Source of the DNA: a candidate division KSB1 bacterium
GTDB lineage: Bacteria > Zhuqueibacterota > Zhuqueibacteria > Zhuqueibacterales > Zhuqueibacteraceae
NCBI GenBank assembly: GCA_034506175.1
Contig: JAPDQB010000014.1
Coordinates: forward strand, 1-64,000
DNA: 64,000 nucleotides
Direction: 5' to 3'
The position numbers and the translations under genes are program-made. The notes under the pieces were generated by a model. The model was not told the origin of the DNA and did no database searches. It worked only from the letters and a program-made list of their open reading frames with translations. Shown in pieces: positions 1 to 13,810 of this stretch; within the stretch, counting starts at the first letter, position 1; the number at the start of each line of letters is the position of its first letter.

Positions 1-179
1 AACTGACAAGTTGAGCTTGGGGCGTTGGCTGACAAATGGCATCGGTTCCTCCTCTGGTTGAGTCGGAACCCAATATACAACTAAAAAACCTTTATGGCAA
101 CGTTAATTTGGAATCAATCTACTAGGAGCTTGAAGGCTGAATAAGCCGATGCTGAGAACCAAAATTTTCATCTACACCT
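1..179. other. Leader region upstream of rpoC, no gene recognised
   Basis: This stretch presumably lies between rpoB (outside the window) and rpoC. Short frames are open at the edge, but none resembles the end of RpoB. An AGGAG at about 123-127 lies over 50 bases from the rpoC ATG, too far to act as its ribosome binding site. An in-frame stop at 153-155 rules out an earlier rpoC start within this leader. Confidence 0.4.
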
Positions 180-4397
<4,218 letters not shown>

Positions 4398-4540
4398 ACG
4401 CGATTTTTCGTTGAGCAAGTTTTTCCGGCTCATACGAATCGTTTGCAGTGTTTAATATGTTGCACAAAAATAATTTTGGGTTAAAAAATCTGGGGAGGCG
4501 GGTGAATCTGCAAACATTGTGCAAAAAGTGAAGAAAACTG

Positions 4541-4569
4541 TTGCTTTTTTTGTAAAAGTTGACTATATT
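4541..4569 (+). promoter_or_regulatory. Predicted sigma-70 promoter for rpsL-rpsG-fusA-tuf
   Basis: TTGCTT at 4541-4546, a 17-base spacer, and TATATT at 4564-4569, 31 bases before the rpsL start. The same hexamer pair and spacing recur at 46549-46577, which supports it as a housekeeping promoter of this genome. It is inferred from sequence only. Confidence 0.65.
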
Positions 4570-4599
4570 TTTTGCTCGTGTAATTGAAGGAGATGTTGT

Positions 4600-4983
4600 T
4601 TGCCAACCATCAATCAATTAGTGCGTTTAGGACGCAAGCATTTGAAGCGCAAAACCACGGCGCCTGCTCTAACCGGAGCACCGCAGCGCCGCGGGGTTTG
4701 TACACGTGTGTATACGACGACCCCCAAGAAGCCCAATTCGGCGTTGCGTAAAGTGGCGCGCGTGCGTTTGACGCATGGTTACGAAGTGACCGCCTATATT
4801 CCGGGCGAAGGCCACAACTTGCAAGAACACTCGATCGTATTGATTCGCGGCGGACGGGTGAAGGATTTGCCGGGGGTGCGATATCATATTGTGCGCGGCG
4901 TGTATGACACCGGCGGCGTGAATGACCGCAATCAAGGCCGCTCGAAGTACGGAACCAAGCGCAAGAAAGCTGCGACAGCGTAA
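4600..4983 (+). CDS. rpsL: 30S ribosomal protein S12
   Basis: Protein of the 30S decoding centre (127 residues). It starts at a TTG, giving [13 protein letters not shown], the conserved S12 start, with GAAGGAG 5-8 bases upstream; no ATG lies in a suitable place. The decoding loops [14 protein letters not shown] and [11 protein letters not shown] are present. Both lysines where streptomycin-resistance substitutions usually arise are the wild-type residue. First gene of the str operon, 19 bases before rpsG. Confidence 0.98.
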   Translation: MPTINQLVRLGRKHLKRKTTAPALTGAPQRRGVCTRVYTTTPKKPNSALRKVARVRLTHGYEVTAYIPGEGHNLQEHSIVLIRGGRVKDLPGVRYHIVRGVYDTGGVNDRNQGRSKYGTKRKKAATA

Positions 4984-5002
4984 TACGATTTCCAGAAAAC
5001 GT

Positions 5003-5470
5003 ATGCGAAGAAAACAAGCTGAAAAAAGAGAAGTTCTCCCAGATCCGAAGTTTAACAGCGTTCTGGTGACCAAATTTATCAATGTCTTGATGTATGCCGG
5101 CAAGCGCAGCGTGGCCGAGCGGATTTTTTATCGCGCCATTAGCGTGATTAGTGAGCGCACGAACAAACAGGGCTTGGAGGTTTTTCAGAAAGCCGTTGAA
5201 AACGTCAAGCCGTTGCTGCAGGTGAAGTCGCGGCGCGTGGGTGGCGCCAATTATCAAGTGCCGGTCGAAGTTTCGCCGGAACGCCGCCAAGCGCTGGCCA
5301 TTCGCTGGTTGATTGCCTATGCGCGGGAGCGGGGCGAGAAAACGATGGCTGATAAGCTGGCCTCGGAAATCATTGCCGCCTCAAATAACGAGGGCGGCGC
5401 CATTAAGAAGCGTGAGGATACACACAAGATGGCGGAGGCCAACAAGGCCTTTGCCCATTTTCGGTGGTAA
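5003..5470 (+). CDS. rpsG: 30S ribosomal protein S7
   Basis: Binds the 3' major domain of 16S rRNA in the small-subunit head and nucleates its assembly. The chosen ATG gives [17 protein letters not shown], the normal S7 start, and 155 residues. A longer in-frame reading from 4922 would run through rpsL and is rejected. The motif [17 protein letters not shown] and the C-terminal basic region are present. In Escherichia coli S7 regulates the str operon; here the rpsL-rpsG gap is only 19 bases, too short for that site, so any control is more likely at the hairpin before fusA. Confidence 0.98.
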   Translation: MRRKQAEKREVLPDPKFNSVLVTKFINVLMYAGKRSVAERIFYRAISVISERTNKQGLEVFQKAVENVKPLLQVKSRRVGGANYQVPVEVSPERRQALAIRWLIAYARERGEKTMADKLASEIIAASNNEGGAIKKREDTHKMAEANKAFAHFRW

Positions 5471-5587
5471 AGTGGCCAGAGATGTTTTAAATTTTAAAGC
5501 AGGAAATTTGAAATATAAATTAACCGAACGTTTGCATCCGAGAAATTTTATAGTTTGAGAAGTAACCTCGAAGTGTGGAACCAGTAT

Positions 5588-5643
5588 CTCCATAACTCTC
5601 AGGAGAGACGACGCTTCACGGTATTCTCTTGATGACTATGGAG
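5588..5643 (+). promoter_or_regulatory. Leader stem-loop covering the fusA ribosome binding site
   Basis: CTCCATA at 5588-5594 is exactly complementary to TATGGAG at 5637-5643. The second arm contains the GGAG Shine-Dalgarno of fusA and is followed by seven T residues running into the ATG at 5651. A smaller CTCT/AGAG hairpin can form inside. Folding would hide the ribosome binding site, so a translational switch is possible. The T run also gives it a terminator-like look. Function is inferred. Confidence 0.4.
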
Positions 5644-5650
5644 TTTTTTT

Positions 5651-7750
5651 ATGTCTAAAAACAACGACAAATTCGATCTAGCCAAAATCCGCAATATTGG
5701 CATTATGGCGCACATTGACGCCGGCAAAACGACGACGACGGAGCGCATTTTATATTACACCGGCAAAATCCATCGCCTCGGCAATGTCGATGAGGGCTCG
5801 ACGACGACGGATTGGATGGAACAGGAAAAGGAGCGCGGTATTACGATTACTTCCGCGGCCATTTCTTGCGCTTGGAAAGATCACAATATCAATATCATTG
5901 ATACACCCGGCCACGTTGATTTTACCATTGAAGTCGAACGCTCGCTGCGCGTGTTAGATGGTGCGATCGCCCTATTCTGCGCGGTCGGCGGTGTTGAGCC
6001 ACAATCGGAAACGGTTTGGCGCCAGGCTGACCGTTATCGGGTGCCGCGGATTGCCTTCATTAACAAAATGGACCGCGTTGGCGCGGATTTTTATGGCGCG
6101 CTGAAAATGATCCGCGAGCGGCTAGGCGCCAATGCCGTGCCGATTCAGATTCCCATGGGCGAGGGCGACCTGTTTACCGGCCTCATTGATTTGATTAGCA
6201 TGAAGGCTGTGGTTTATAAAGATGAGACGCTCGGGGCGCAGTGGGAAGAAATTGATATTCCTCATGAACTTGCAGCCAAGGCGAAAGAATATCGCACACA
6301 TCTATTGGAAGCGGTTTCGGAATACGATGACAGTTTGCTGGAAAAGTACCTGCATGACCAGCCGATTACGGAAGAGGAAATTCGCACCGCGATTCGCAAA
6401 GCCGTCATTGATGTGAGCATGGTGCCAGTGATGTGTGGTGCCTCTTACAAAAACAAAGGCGTGCAACGATTGCTTGACGCGGTCAATTTTTATTTGCCCT
6501 CACCATTGGACATGCCCGACACCAGGGGAATTCACCCCAAGACCGGCGAAGAGATTTTTCGCAAACCTGATCCAGAGGCACCCTTGACGGCGCTCGCCTT
6601 CAAAATCATGACCGATCCTTATGTTGGCAAATTGACGTATTTCCGGGTTTACTCCGGTACGGTCGAGGCCGGCAGTTATGTTTATAACAGCACGATTGGC
6701 AAAAAGGAGCGTATTGGCCGCTTGCTGTTGATGCACGCCGACAAGCGCGAAGACATTAAAGCCGCCAGGGCGGGTGACATCGTCGCGGCGGTTGGCTTGA
6801 AGGAAACGAAAACCGGCCATACGCTGTGTCACGAAAACAAGCAAATCGTGCTCGAATCTATGCACTTCCCCGAGCCAGTTATCTCGGTGGCGATTGAGCC
6901 GAAAACCAAGGCTGATCAAGACAAGCTGGGCGAATCTTTGAACAAGCTCGCCGAAGAAGACCCGACATTCAAAATTCACAGCGACGAAGAAACCGGGCAG
7001 ACGCTGATTTCCGGCATGGGCGAGTTGCATTTGGAAATTCTTGTCGATCGTCTGTTGCGCGAGTTTAAAGTCCATGCGCATGTCGGCAAGCCGCAGGTGG
7101 CGTACAAGGAGACGATTCGCAAGAAAGTCGAGGCGGAAGGCAAGTTCGTTCATCAATCTGGAGGTCGCGGCCAATTCGGGCATGTGGTGATTGAAATGGA
7201 GCCGAATGAGCCGGGCAAGGGTTTTGAGTTCGAGAGCCGGATCGTTGGCGGTGTAGTTCCCAAGGAATATGTCAAGCCGACGATGGAAGGCATCAAGCAG
7301 GCCATGCAAACCGGTGTGTTGGCTGGTTATCCCATGGTCGATGTCAAAGTGGCGTTGATTGACGGCTCTTATCATGAAGTCGATTCATCTGAAATGGCAT
7401 TCAAGATCGCAGGGTCGATGGCCTTCAAGGATGGTGCGAAGAAGGCTAATCCGGTGCTTTTGGAGCCGATGATGGATGTCGAGGTGGTGGTGCCGGAAGA
7501 ATATTTGGGGCAGGTCATGGGCGATCTGAATTCGCGGCGCGGCAAAATTCGTGGATTCGTGCCCAGGCGTGACGCCCAGGTGGTGGCGGCGTCGGTGCCC
7601 TTGGCGGAGATGTTTGGTTACGCCACGACGCTGCGTTCCTTGACTCAGGGACGTGCAATTTATACGATGCAGTTTTCTCATTATGAGCCAGTGCCGCAAA
7701 ACATCGCTGAAGGTCTTACAGAGACCAGCAAGGCTAAAATGGTGAAATAG
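5651..7750 (+). CDS. fusA: Elongation factor G
   Basis: Ribosomal translocase GTPase (699 residues, standard length). The GTPase domain has the P-loop AHIDAGKT, switch I ending [17 protein letters not shown] and NKMD. The domain II beta-barrel, domains III and V, and the domain IV segment [12 protein letters not shown], which enters the A site, are all recognisable. It lies in the usual rpsL-rpsG-fusA-tuf order. The 180-base gap before it is longer than usual and holds a stem-loop over its ribosome binding site. Confidence 0.99.
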   Translation: MSKNNDKFDLAKIRNIGIMAHIDAGKTTTTERILYYTGKIHRLGNVDEGSTTTDWMEQEKERGITITSAAISCAWKDHNINIIDTPGHVDFTIEVERSLRVLDGAIALFCAVGGVEPQSETVWRQADRYRVPRIAFINKMDRVGADFYGALKMIRERLGANAVPIQIPMGEGDLFTGLIDLISMKAVVYKDETLGAQWEEIDIPHELAAKAKEYRTHLLEAVSEYDDSLLEKYLHDQPITEEEIRTAIRKAVIDVSMVPVMCGASYKNKGVQRLLDAVNFYLPSPLDMPDTRGIHPKTGEEIFRKPDPEAPLTALAFKIMTDPYVGKLTYFRVYSGTVEAGSYVYNSTIGKKERIGRLLLMHADKREDIKAARAGDIVAAVGLKETKTGHTLCHENKQIVLESMHFPEPVISVAIEPKTKADQDKLGESLNKLAEEDPTFKIHSDEETGQTLISGMGELHLEILVDRLLREFKVHAHVGKPQVAYKETIRKKVEAEGKFVHQSGGRGQFGHVVIEMEPNEPGKGFEFESRIVGGVVPKEYVKPTMEGIKQAMQTGVLAGYPMVDVKVALIDGSYHEVDSSEMAFKIAGSMAFKDGAKKANPVLLEPMMDVEVVVPEEYLGQVMGDLNSRRGKIRGFVPRRDAQVVAASVPLAEMFGYATTLRSLTQGRAIYTMQFSHYEPVPQNIAEGLTETSKAKMVK

Positions 7751-7828
7751 CGCGGTCCAAGCGACACGGCAATTACTAATTTTTGAAACAGGAAAATATC
7801 AACAGCTTTTATCGGGAGGCTGAATCTC

Positions 7829-9019
7829 ATGGCGAAAGCAAAATTTGAACGCACCAAGCCGCACGTGAATATCGGCACGATCGGTCATGTCGACCACGGC
7901 AAGACCACGCTGACCGCAGCCATCACGCTGGTGCTCTCCAAACGCGGTCTGGCTGCTTACCGCAGCTATGATTCCATCGATAATGCTCCGGAAGAAAAGG
8001 CGCGCGGCATTACGATCAACACGGCTCACGTCGAGTATGAAACCGACAAACGCCACTACGCGCACGTCGACTGCCCCGGCCACGCCGATTATGTCAAGAA
8101 CATGATCACCGGCGCAGCGCAAATGGACGGCGCGATTCTCGTGGTGAGCGCGGCGGACGGCCCCATGCCGCAAACCCGCGAGCACATTCTGCTGGCGCGC
8201 CAGGTCGGCGTGCCGTACATCGTCGTCTATCTCAACAAGGTCGACATGGTCGACGATCCGGAATTGCTCGATCTCGTCGAATTGGAAATGCGCGACCTCT
8301 TGAAAGAGTATCAATTCCCCGGCGATGAAATTCCGATCATCCGCGGCAGCGCGCTGGAAGCGCTGACGCATCCGGATGATCCGATGAAAAACAAATCCGT
8401 CATCGAATTGATGAACGCGGTTGACACCTACATACCGCAGCCGAAGCGCGAAATCGATAAGCCGTTTCTTATGCCGGTTGAAGACGTGTTCTCCATCACC
8501 GGTCGCGGCACTGTCGGCACGGGCCGTATCGAGCGCGGCAAGATCAAAGTGGGTGACGAAGTTGAAATCATCGGTCTCGGCGCCAAGCGCAAGAGCGTCG
8601 TTACCGGCGTTGAAATGTTCCGCAAGCTGCTGGATTCCGGCGAAGCGGGTGACAATGTTGGTCTGTTGTTGCGTGGTGTTGAAAAGAATGAGTTGGAGCG
8701 CGGCATGGTGATCGCCGCTCCCGGCTCCATTACGCCCCACACCAAGTTTATGGGCGAAGTCTATGTTCTGAAAAAAGAAGAAGGCGGCCGTCACACCCCA
8801 TTTTTCAACGGCTATCGCCCGCAGTTTTATTTTCGCACGACGGATGTGACCGGCGTGGCGAAATTGCCGCAAGGCGTTGAAATGGTGATGCCCGGCGACA
8901 ACATTACGATGGAAATCGAGCTGATCACGCCCATTGCCATGGAAGAAGGTCTGCGCTTCGCTATTCGTGAAGGCGGACGCACCGTCGGCGCTGGCGTGGT
9001 GACGAAGATATTAGCGTAA
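7829..9019 (+). CDS. tuf: Elongation factor Tu
   Basis: Delivers aminoacyl-tRNA to the ribosome (396 residues). Motifs: [20 protein letters not shown] (switch I and effector), [16 protein letters not shown], and the domain II and III barrels ending [21 protein letters not shown] 9 bases before the ATG is a strong ribosome binding site. The 11-base string GGCTGAATCTC occurs just before the start (7818-7828) and again two bases after the stop (9021-9031), which may mark past duplication or conversion between tuf copies. A second tuf copy is not in this window. Confidence 0.99.
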   Translation: MAKAKFERTKPHVNIGTIGHVDHGKTTLTAAITLVLSKRGLAAYRSYDSIDNAPEEKARGITINTAHVEYETDKRHYAHVDCPGHADYVKNMITGAAQMDGAILVVSAADGPMPQTREHILLARQVGVPYIVVYLNKVDMVDDPELLDLVELEMRDLLKEYQFPGDEIPIIRGSALEALTHPDDPMKNKSVIELMNAVDTYIPQPKREIDKPFLMPVEDVFSITGRGTVGTGRIERGKIKVGDEVEIIGLGAKRKSVVTGVEMFRKLLDSGEAGDNVGLLLRGVEKNELERGMVIAAPGSITPHTKFMGEVYVLKKEEGGRHTPFFNGYRPQFYFRTTDVTGVAKLPQGVEMVMPGDNITMEIELITPIAMEEGLRFAIREGGRTVGAGVVTKILA

Positions 9020-9056
9020 GGGCTGAATCTCGAATAGGAGAGGGCCCGAATCAAAC

Positions 9057-9090
9057 TGGGCATTGCCTAACAGCGATGCCCATTGTTTTG
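9057..9090 (+). terminator. Predicted intrinsic terminator after tuf
   Basis: TGGGCAT (9057-9063) pairs with ATGCCCA (9076-9082) across a 12-base loop and is followed by TTGTTTTG. The 7-bp stem and interrupted T run suggest a partial terminator or attenuator between the str and S10 operons. Confidence 0.5.
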
Positions 9091-9191
9091 TAAATAAGGT
9101 TAAGCGAAGTCGGACGGGCGCATAATAATTTTTCAAGAGCAACGTCTTGCGGCGCCGGGCCGACTTGGCCAAAAGCTCGGAGCATATATCC

Positions 9192-9500
9192 GTGGTTGGG
9201 CAAAAGATTCGCATTAAACTCAAAGCTTATGATCATCGGTTGATCGACAAATCAACCGACAAGATTATTCGCACAGCCAAACAAACCGGTGCCATGATTT
9301 CCGGCCCGATTCCGTTGCCGACAAACCGTTCCGTTTTTACGGTTTTGCGGTCGCCGCATGCGGACAAGAAATCACGCGAACAATTTGAGACCCGCATTCA
9401 CAAGCGCCTCATCGACATTCTCAATTCATCGCAGAAAACCGTCGAAGCCTTGATGAAGCTCGAATTGCCGGCCGGAGTCGATGTCGAGATTAAAGTCTGA
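9192..9500 (+). CDS. rpsJ: 30S ribosomal protein S10
   Basis: Small-subunit head protein (102 residues), first gene of the S10 operon. The start is placed at GTG 9192 because GGAG lies 9 bases upstream and the conserved [16 protein letters not shown] then begins at residue 4. A longer in-frame reading from 9147 would add unconserved residues. The motif [14 protein letters not shown] is intact. rplC starts 8 bases after its stop. Confidence 0.97.
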   Translation: MVGQKIRIKLKAYDHRLIDKSTDKIIRTAKQTGAMISGPIPLPTNRSVFTVLRSPHADKKSREQFETRIHKRLIDILNSSQKTVEALMKLELPAGVDVEIKV

Positions 9501-9508
9501 TAACGAGC

Positions 9509-10126
9509 ATGAGTGGATTGATAGGCAGAAAATTGGGCATGACCCGCATCTTTGACGAAAAGGGCAATGAGGTGCAGGTCAGTGTGATTCAAACCGGACC
9601 GTGTTACGTCACGGAAATCCGCACCAAGGACCGGCATGGCTACGACGCCTTGCAGCTCGGGTTCGAGGAAAAGCGTGACAAAAGCGTGAAAAAGCCGGAG
9701 CGGGGACATTTTGCGAAATCCGGCGTCAAGCCGATGCGCCTCTTGCGCGAGTTTCGTACTTACGATGTGAGCCAGTTCAAGCTCGGCGATGCGATTAAAG
9801 CCGATATCTTTCAGGTTGGCGACAAGGTGAAGGTGAGCGGCATCTCGAAGGGCAAGGGCTTTCAAGGCGTCGTCAAGCGCCATCACTTCGGCGGTGGCCC
9901 GGTTACGCATGGTCAAAGCGATCGCACGCGCGCCCCGGGTTCGCTTGGCGGCAGCTCGTATCCCTCCCGAGTTTTAAAGGGTCTGCGCATGGCCGGACGC
10001 ATGGGCGGCGATCGCGTCACGGTTCGCAACATGAAAGTCGTGCGCGTTGATGTTGAGAACAACATCGTAATGGTGCGCGGCGGCATTCCCGGCGCCAAGA
10101 ATGGAATGGTGGTGATTCAAAAGTAA
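9509..10126 (+). CDS. rplC: 50S ribosomal protein L3
   Basis: Early-assembly 23S rRNA-binding protein near the peptidyl-transferase centre (205 residues). The start MSGLIGRKLGMTRIF is conserved. The signature KGKGFQGVVKRHHFGGGPVT and the glutamine in the loop reaching the active site (HGQSDRTRAPGS) are present. The 88-base gap after it holds a palindromic element, unusual because L3 and L4 genes are normally nearly contiguous. Confidence 0.98.
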   Translation: MSGLIGRKLGMTRIFDEKGNEVQVSVIQTGPCYVTEIRTKDRHGYDALQLGFEEKRDKSVKKPERGHFAKSGVKPMRLLREFRTYDVSQFKLGDAIKADIFQVGDKVKVSGISKGKGFQGVVKRHHFGGGPVTHGQSDRTRAPGSLGGSSYPSRVLKGLRMAGRMGGDRVTVRNMKVVRVDVENNIVMVRGGIPGAKNGMVVIQK

Positions 10127-10130
10127 TTTT

Positions 10131-10202
10131 GTAGCAGTGCCTTCACGCACTCTTGAGTTTTTATTCATGTCAAGAACATATTGCCCCTGAAGGGGCTACT
10201 AC
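10131..10202. repeat. Three-hairpin palindromic element between rplC and rplD
   Basis: A 72-base element with outer arms GTAGCAG and CTACTAC (one mismatch). Inside are GTGC/GCAC, CTTGA/TCAAG and a perfect GCCCC-TGAA-GGGGC hairpin (10183-10196). Related elements lie at 19314-19386 and 38121-38213. It carries no start codon or promoter that would explain it as a gene signal. Confidence 0.6.
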
Positions 10203-10214
10203 GAAAAAGATAAC

Positions 10215-10841
10215 ATGCAAGTAGACGTTTATAGCAAAACCGGTGAGAAGACGGGACGAACGGTCGAGCTGCCGGACAATATTTTCAGCATCGAACCGAA
10301 CGAGCACGTGGTATATTTGGCGGTGAAGGCCTATCAAGCGAATCAACGCCAAGGCACGCATAAGACGAAAAACCGCAAGCTGGTGAGCGGCGGCGGCAAG
10401 AAACCGTGGAAGCAAAAGGGCCGCGGTGTGGCGCGCGCCGGAACGATTCGCTCGCCGCTGTGGGTTGGCGGTGGCCGCGTTTTTGGCCCGGTGCCGCATG
10501 ATTACGACCAGAAAGTGAACAAAAAGACGAGTCGCCTGGCCAGAAAATCCGTGTTGTCCAGCAAGGTAAAAGACGGCCAACTTACCGTTGTCGAAGATTT
10601 TACGATTGAAAGCGGCAAAACCAAGGACATGGTGGCGATTTTGAAGCGCTTTGACGCGGCGAACGTGAAATCTCTGCTTTTGTTGCCCAAGCATGATCAC
10701 ATGGTTTTGCAGGCCGGCCGCAATATTGCCAACTTGCATACTCAGATCGGCACCAATGCTTCGGTGTATGAACTGATGGACTGCAAGAAGTTGTTCATTC
10801 AAGAAAGCGCGATTCCAGCCATCGCAGGAGTGTTGGCATGA
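10215..10841 (+). CDS. rplD: 50S ribosomal protein L4
   Basis: Lines the polypeptide exit tunnel (208 residues). The long basic loop with GGGKKPWKQKGRGVARAG, which reaches the tunnel constriction, is present, and the globular core VYELMDCKKLFIQESAI follows. In proteobacteria L4 represses its own operon; no S10-type leader is recognised here. Its last codons overlap the rplW start by four bases (ATGA), which implies coupled translation. Confidence 0.98.
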   Translation: MQVDVYSKTGEKTGRTVELPDNIFSIEPNEHVVYLAVKAYQANQRQGTHKTKNRKLVSGGGKKPWKQKGRGVARAGTIRSPLWVGGGRVFGPVPHDYDQKVNKKTSRLARKSVLSSKVKDGQLTVVEDFTIESGKTKDMVAILKRFDAANVKSLLLLPKHDHMVLQAGRNIANLHTQIGTNASVYELMDCKKLFIQESAIPAIAGVLA

Positions 10842-11140
10842 GACCGACTGAAGAGGTTTTGATCAAGCCGGTGTTGACCGAGAAGATCCAGAATCTTTCC
10901 GACAAGCTCAACAAGTACGGCTTCGTGGTGAGTTCCGAGTCCACGAAAGCGGATATTAAACGCGCTGTTGAGAAGAGATTCGACGTACAGGTGGAAGCCG
11001 TTCACGTGATCAACGTCAAGGGCAAAACCAAACGCATGAGCACGCGGCGCGGCATGACGACCGGCCGCCGCAGCGACCGCAAGAAAGCCGTGGTGACGTT
11101 GAAAAAAGAACAGAAGATCGATTTCTTCGCCGGCAAATAA
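10838..11140 (+). CDS. rplW: 50S ribosomal protein L23
   Basis: Sits at the tunnel exit and is the docking site for trigger factor and SRP (100 residues). Conserved features include VLIKPVLTEKIQ near the N terminus, the basic loop KGKTKRMSTRRGMTTGRRSDRKKAVVTL (shown in part: TKRMSTRRGMTTGRR), and the trigger-factor-binding region. It overlaps the rplD stop by four bases. The 134-base gap to rplB contains a dispersed repeat. Confidence 0.97.
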   Translation: MRPTEEVLIKPVLTEKIQNLSDKLNKYGFVVSSESTKADIKRAVEKRFDVQVEAVHVINVKGKTKRMSTRRGMTTGRRSDRKKAVVTLKKEQKIDFFAGK

Positions 11141-11145
11141 AGCGT

Positions 11146-11187
11146 TGACCGGTTTGCCAGTTAGCCGGTTAATCGGTTAATCAGCAA
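11146..11187. repeat. GTTTGCCAGTT/CCGGTT dispersed repeat, copy 1
   Basis: The gap between rplW and rplB holds GGTTTGCCAGTT followed by spaced CCGGTT, TCGGTT and TCAGCAA. The GTTTGCCAGTT core recurs in the rplX-rplE gap (from 15983) and in the rpsN-rpsH gap (around 17130). It looks like a short degenerate intergenic repeat family; no function is apparent. Confidence 0.4.
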
Positions 11188-11274
11188 GCCAGCGAATCAA
11201 ACTACCAGAGTTGGTTGATTTCCGGATTCAACAGGCGAGCGGGTAAATCAGCCAACGGGCAAACATTTTTCAGT

Positions 11275-12102
11275 ATGGGCATTAGAACTTTTCGTCCTTT
11301 AACGCCGAGTCTGCGCTTCACCGCCATTCCGACGTTCGAGGAAATCACCAAAACGAAGCCGGAGCGGGCGCTGACCGAGCCGCTGCCCAAGAGCGGTGGC
11401 CGCAATAATCTCGGCAAAACCACCTCGCGCTTTCGCGGCGGAGGCCACAAGCGCCGGTATCGTCGCATTGATTTCAAGCGCGACAAACACAACGTGCCGG
11501 CGAAAGTGGCGGCGATTGAATACGACCCGAACCGCACGGCGCGCATCGCCTTGCTGCATTACCTCGACGGTGAGAAGCGTTATATTCTCGCACCGATCGG
11601 TTTGAATGTGGGCGACACGGTGATGGCCGGTGAGAACGCGGACTTTCGAGTGGGCAACGCCCTGCCGTTGAAGAATATGCCGATCGGTGCGACGGTGCAC
11701 AACGTCGAGTTGCGTCTGGGCCGCGGCGGACAGATTGGCCGCAGCGCCGGCGCGTTGATTCAGTTGATGGGCCGCGAAGGCGACTACGCGCAGTTACGTC
11801 TGCCTTCCGGGGAAATGCGCCGCGTTCGCGCCGAATGTTACGCGACGATTGGGCAGGTTGGCAATCTCGAGCATGAAAACATTTCGCTCGGCAAAGCCGG
11901 CCGCAATCGCTGGAGGGGGTGGCGTCCGCATGTGCGCGGCGTCGCGATGAATCCGGTTGATCATCCCATGGGTGGTGGCGAAGGTAAAAGCTCCGGTGGA
12001 CGGCATCCGACCTCGCCATGGGGACAAAAGGCCAAGGGTTTGAAGACGCGCAAAAAGCGCAAGCCGTCGAGCAAATACATTATCTCCAAACGGACGAAAT
12101 AG
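11275..12102 (+). CDS. rplB: 50S ribosomal protein L2
   Basis: Needed for subunit association and peptidyl-transferase assembly (275 residues). The start [15 protein letters not shown] is the conserved one; an in-frame extension to 11215 adds 20 residues absent from the family and is rejected. The signature [19 protein letters not shown] carries the conserved histidine near the catalytic centre, and the C terminus is the usual basic tail. The S10 operon continues with rpsS after a 95-base gap. Confidence 0.98.
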   Translation: MGIRTFRPLTPSLRFTAIPTFEEITKTKPERALTEPLPKSGGRNNLGKTTSRFRGGGHKRRYRRIDFKRDKHNVPAKVAAIEYDPNRTARIALLHYLDGEKRYILAPIGLNVGDTVMAGENADFRVGNALPLKNMPIGATVHNVELRLGRGGQIGRSAGALIQLMGREGDYAQLRLPSGEMRRVRAECYATIGQVGNLEHENISLGKAGRNRWRGWRPHVRGVAMNPVDHPMGGGEGKSSGGRHPTSPWGQKAKGLKTRKKRKPSSKYIISKRTK

Positions 12103-12197
12103 AATTGAAACTCAAGTTGGCCGGTCGGACAGATCGATGGTTCACCATCATCAGGGTTGTTTCAGCGAACGGTCAATGGTTTTAGGAAAGCAGCTTC

Positions 12198-12521
12198 ATG
12201 CCACGTAGCGTAAAAAAAGGCCCTTATGTCGACGCCAATCTGTTGAAGCGCATTCAGCAGATGAACAGCCGCAACGAAAAGCGTGTTGTGAAAACCTGGG
12301 CGCGCCGGTCGATGGTGATTCCGGATTTTGTCGGCCATACGTTGGCGGTGCATAACGGCAATAAATTCATCCCGGTTTACATCAGCGAAAACATGGTCGG
12401 CCACAAGCTGGGCGAGTTCGCGCCGACCCGCATTTTTCGCGGCCATGCCGGCAAAGCGACAGCGGAAAAAACCGCGGTCAAGGCCGTCGCCGCCGCAGCG
12501 CCGGCACCAAAGTCAGCTTGA
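12198..12521 (+). CDS. rpsS: 30S ribosomal protein S19
   Basis: Small-subunit head protein that forms a complex with S13 (107 residues). [31 protein letters not shown] and [12 protein letters not shown] are all family-typical. The protein is about 12-15 residues longer than usual because of an Ala/Pro/Lys-rich C-terminal tail ([14 protein letters not shown]). rplV begins 32 bases after its stop. Confidence 0.98.
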   Translation: MPRSVKKGPYVDANLLKRIQQMNSRNEKRVVKTWARRSMVIPDFVGHTLAVHNGNKFIPVYISENMVGHKLGEFAPTRIFRGHAGKATAEKTAVKAVAAAAPAPKSA

Positions 12522-12553
12522 ATTGCAAAATATTTGCGTTGAGGAATATAGAA

Positions 12554-12922
12554 ATGGAAGCAAGAGCGGTGGCTCGATATGTTCGTATGTCTCCCCGCAA
12601 AGTCCGTCGCGTGATCGATCTGGTGCGCGGCAAAGAAGTGGACGCGGCGTTGAACGCCTTGCATTTTCTGCGCAAACGCGCCGCGTTGCCGATCGAGAAA
12701 ACCCTGCGGTCGGCGGTGGCGAACATGCTGAACAATCGTGACGCGAAAAAAGTCGATGAAACCAATCTTTATGTCAAAACCGCATTCGTCGACGGCGGTT
12801 TTACCATGAAGCGGTTCCGCGCCGGTTCCATGGGCCGCGCTTCACGCGTTCGCAAGCGCACGTGTCATATTACCATCGTCGTTTCCGAATACCAACCATC
12901 AGAAACAGTCAGTAACGCTTAG
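12554..12922 (+). CDS. rplV: 50S ribosomal protein L22
   Basis: Exit-tunnel protein (122 residues). The start is at [16 protein letters not shown] because GAGGA sits 8 bases upstream and L22 homologues begin here; the in-frame ATG at 12518 overlaps the rpsS stop and adds unconserved residues. The beta-hairpin region that contacts the tunnel ([20 protein letters not shown]) is present. AGGAG for rpsC overlaps its stop codon. Confidence 0.97.
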   Translation: MEARAVARYVRMSPRKVRRVIDLVRGKEVDAALNALHFLRKRAALPIEKTLRSAVANMLNNRDAKKVDETNLYVKTAFVDGGFTMKRFRAGSMGRASRVRKRTCHITIVVSEYQPSETVSNA

Positions 12923-12930
12923 GAGTTTGC

Positions 12931-13590
12931 TTGGGCCAGAAAACAAATCCCATCGGTTTTCGTTTGGGCATCGTCCGGGATTGGGAATCCAACTGGTTTG
13001 GAGGCCGCCGGTTCAGCGAAAAACTGAAAGATGATTTGCGCTTGCGCCGTTACATTCGCAGCCGCCTGCAAAAGGCGAGTATCTCGATGATTCAAATCGA
13101 GCGCGACCCGTCCGACAAGCGCATCACGGTGACGATTCACACCGCGCGTCCGGGCATCGTCATCGGCCGCAAAGGCGCGGAAGTTGACAAGCTGAAGGAA
13201 GAATTGAAGCGCCTGACCGGCAAGGAGATTCAGCTCAATGTCAACGAAATCAAACGCCCGGAGTTGGATGCTTATCTCGTCGCCGAGAGCGTCGCCGCCC
13301 AGCTTGAATCGAAAACTTCTTTCCGGCGGGCGATGAAAAAGGCGATTATGAGCACGATGCGCATGGGCGCAGAAGGCGTTCGCATCATCTGCTCAGGCCG
13401 TTTGGGCGGCGCTGAAATGGCGCGCCGTGAGCAATATAAAGAAGGTCGCATTCCGCTGCACACGCTGCGCGCGGATATTGATTTTGCCCGCGCCATCGCC
13501 AAAACCACCTACGGCACGATCGGTGTAAAAGTGTGGATTTGCAAGGGCGAAATTTTGGGCGACGGCAGAACGGCAAGCGCCGGTTCGTGA
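12931..13590 (+). CDS. rpsC: 30S ribosomal protein S3
   Basis: Part of the mRNA entry tunnel and helicase site (219 residues). It starts at TTG with AGGAG at 12921-12925; the product [14 protein letters not shown] is the canonical S3 start. It has an N-terminal KH domain ([16 protein letters not shown]) and a C-terminal domain with [11 protein letters not shown]. It is followed by an unusually long 321-base gap; in most bacteria rplP starts within a few bases. Confidence 0.98.
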   Translation: MGQKTNPIGFRLGIVRDWESNWFGGRRFSEKLKDDLRLRRYIRSRLQKASISMIQIERDPSDKRITVTIHTARPGIVIGRKGAEVDKLKEELKRLTGKEIQLNVNEIKRPELDAYLVAESVAAQLESKTSFRRAMKKAIMSTMRMGAEGVRIICSGRLGGAEMARREQYKEGRIPLHTLRADIDFARAIAKTTYGTIGVKVWICKGEILGDGRTASAGS

Positions 13591-13606
13591 ATGATGTTTT
13601 CCATCG

Positions 13607-13624
13607 ATGTCATTCTGGAAGAAT
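13607..13624 (+). repeat. 18-base dispersed repeat, forward copy
   Basis: ATGTCATTCTGGAAGAAT occurs here, and its exact reverse complement occurs at 15567-15584, both inside the ribosomal-protein operon. Similar TGTCATTC...GAATGACA elements are a common class of intergenic repeat in FCB-like genomes (general knowledge). Confidence 0.6.
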
Positions 13625-13661
13625 TTGTCATGGACGTTTGCACACCCATCACGATGAAAAT

Positions 13662-13707
13662 GTAGCGCAGACATCTTGTCTGCATGCAGGCTGGAAGCCT
13701 GCGCTAC
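13662..13707. repeat. 46-base perfect three-way-junction palindrome
   Basis: The outer arms GTAGC and GCTAC pair and enclose two adjacent perfect 7-bp hairpins: GCAGACA/TGTCTGC with loop TCT, and GCAGGCT/AGCCTGC with loop GGA, separated by AT. Nearly every base is paired. A partial relative with the same GCAGGCT stem and GCTAC arm is at 15385-15430. Confidence 0.75.
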
Positions 13708-13763
13708 GGCATTTTCGTGGTAAGGGCCCAAGCCCGGGCGCGGCACCCGCTCATGATGAAAAT

Positions 13764-13810
13764 CGGAGTGCCCCGCTCACAGCCGGGCAATGCTGAAGCA
13801 TTGCACTCCG
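13764..13810. repeat. 47-base three-way-junction palindrome
   Basis: Outer arms CGGAGTG and CACTCCG (7 bp) enclose a CCCG/CGGG hairpin and a CAATGC-TGAA-GCATTG hairpin. The architecture matches the element 57 bases upstream, although the stem sequences are unrelated. The TGAA loop is shared with the palindromes around the RAYT gene. Confidence 0.7.

Noticed and set aside
1..58. Short open frame at the window edge as the end of rpoB
   Set aside because: Reads TDKLSLGRWLTNGIGSSSG, which does not resemble the RpoB C terminus; nothing supports it.
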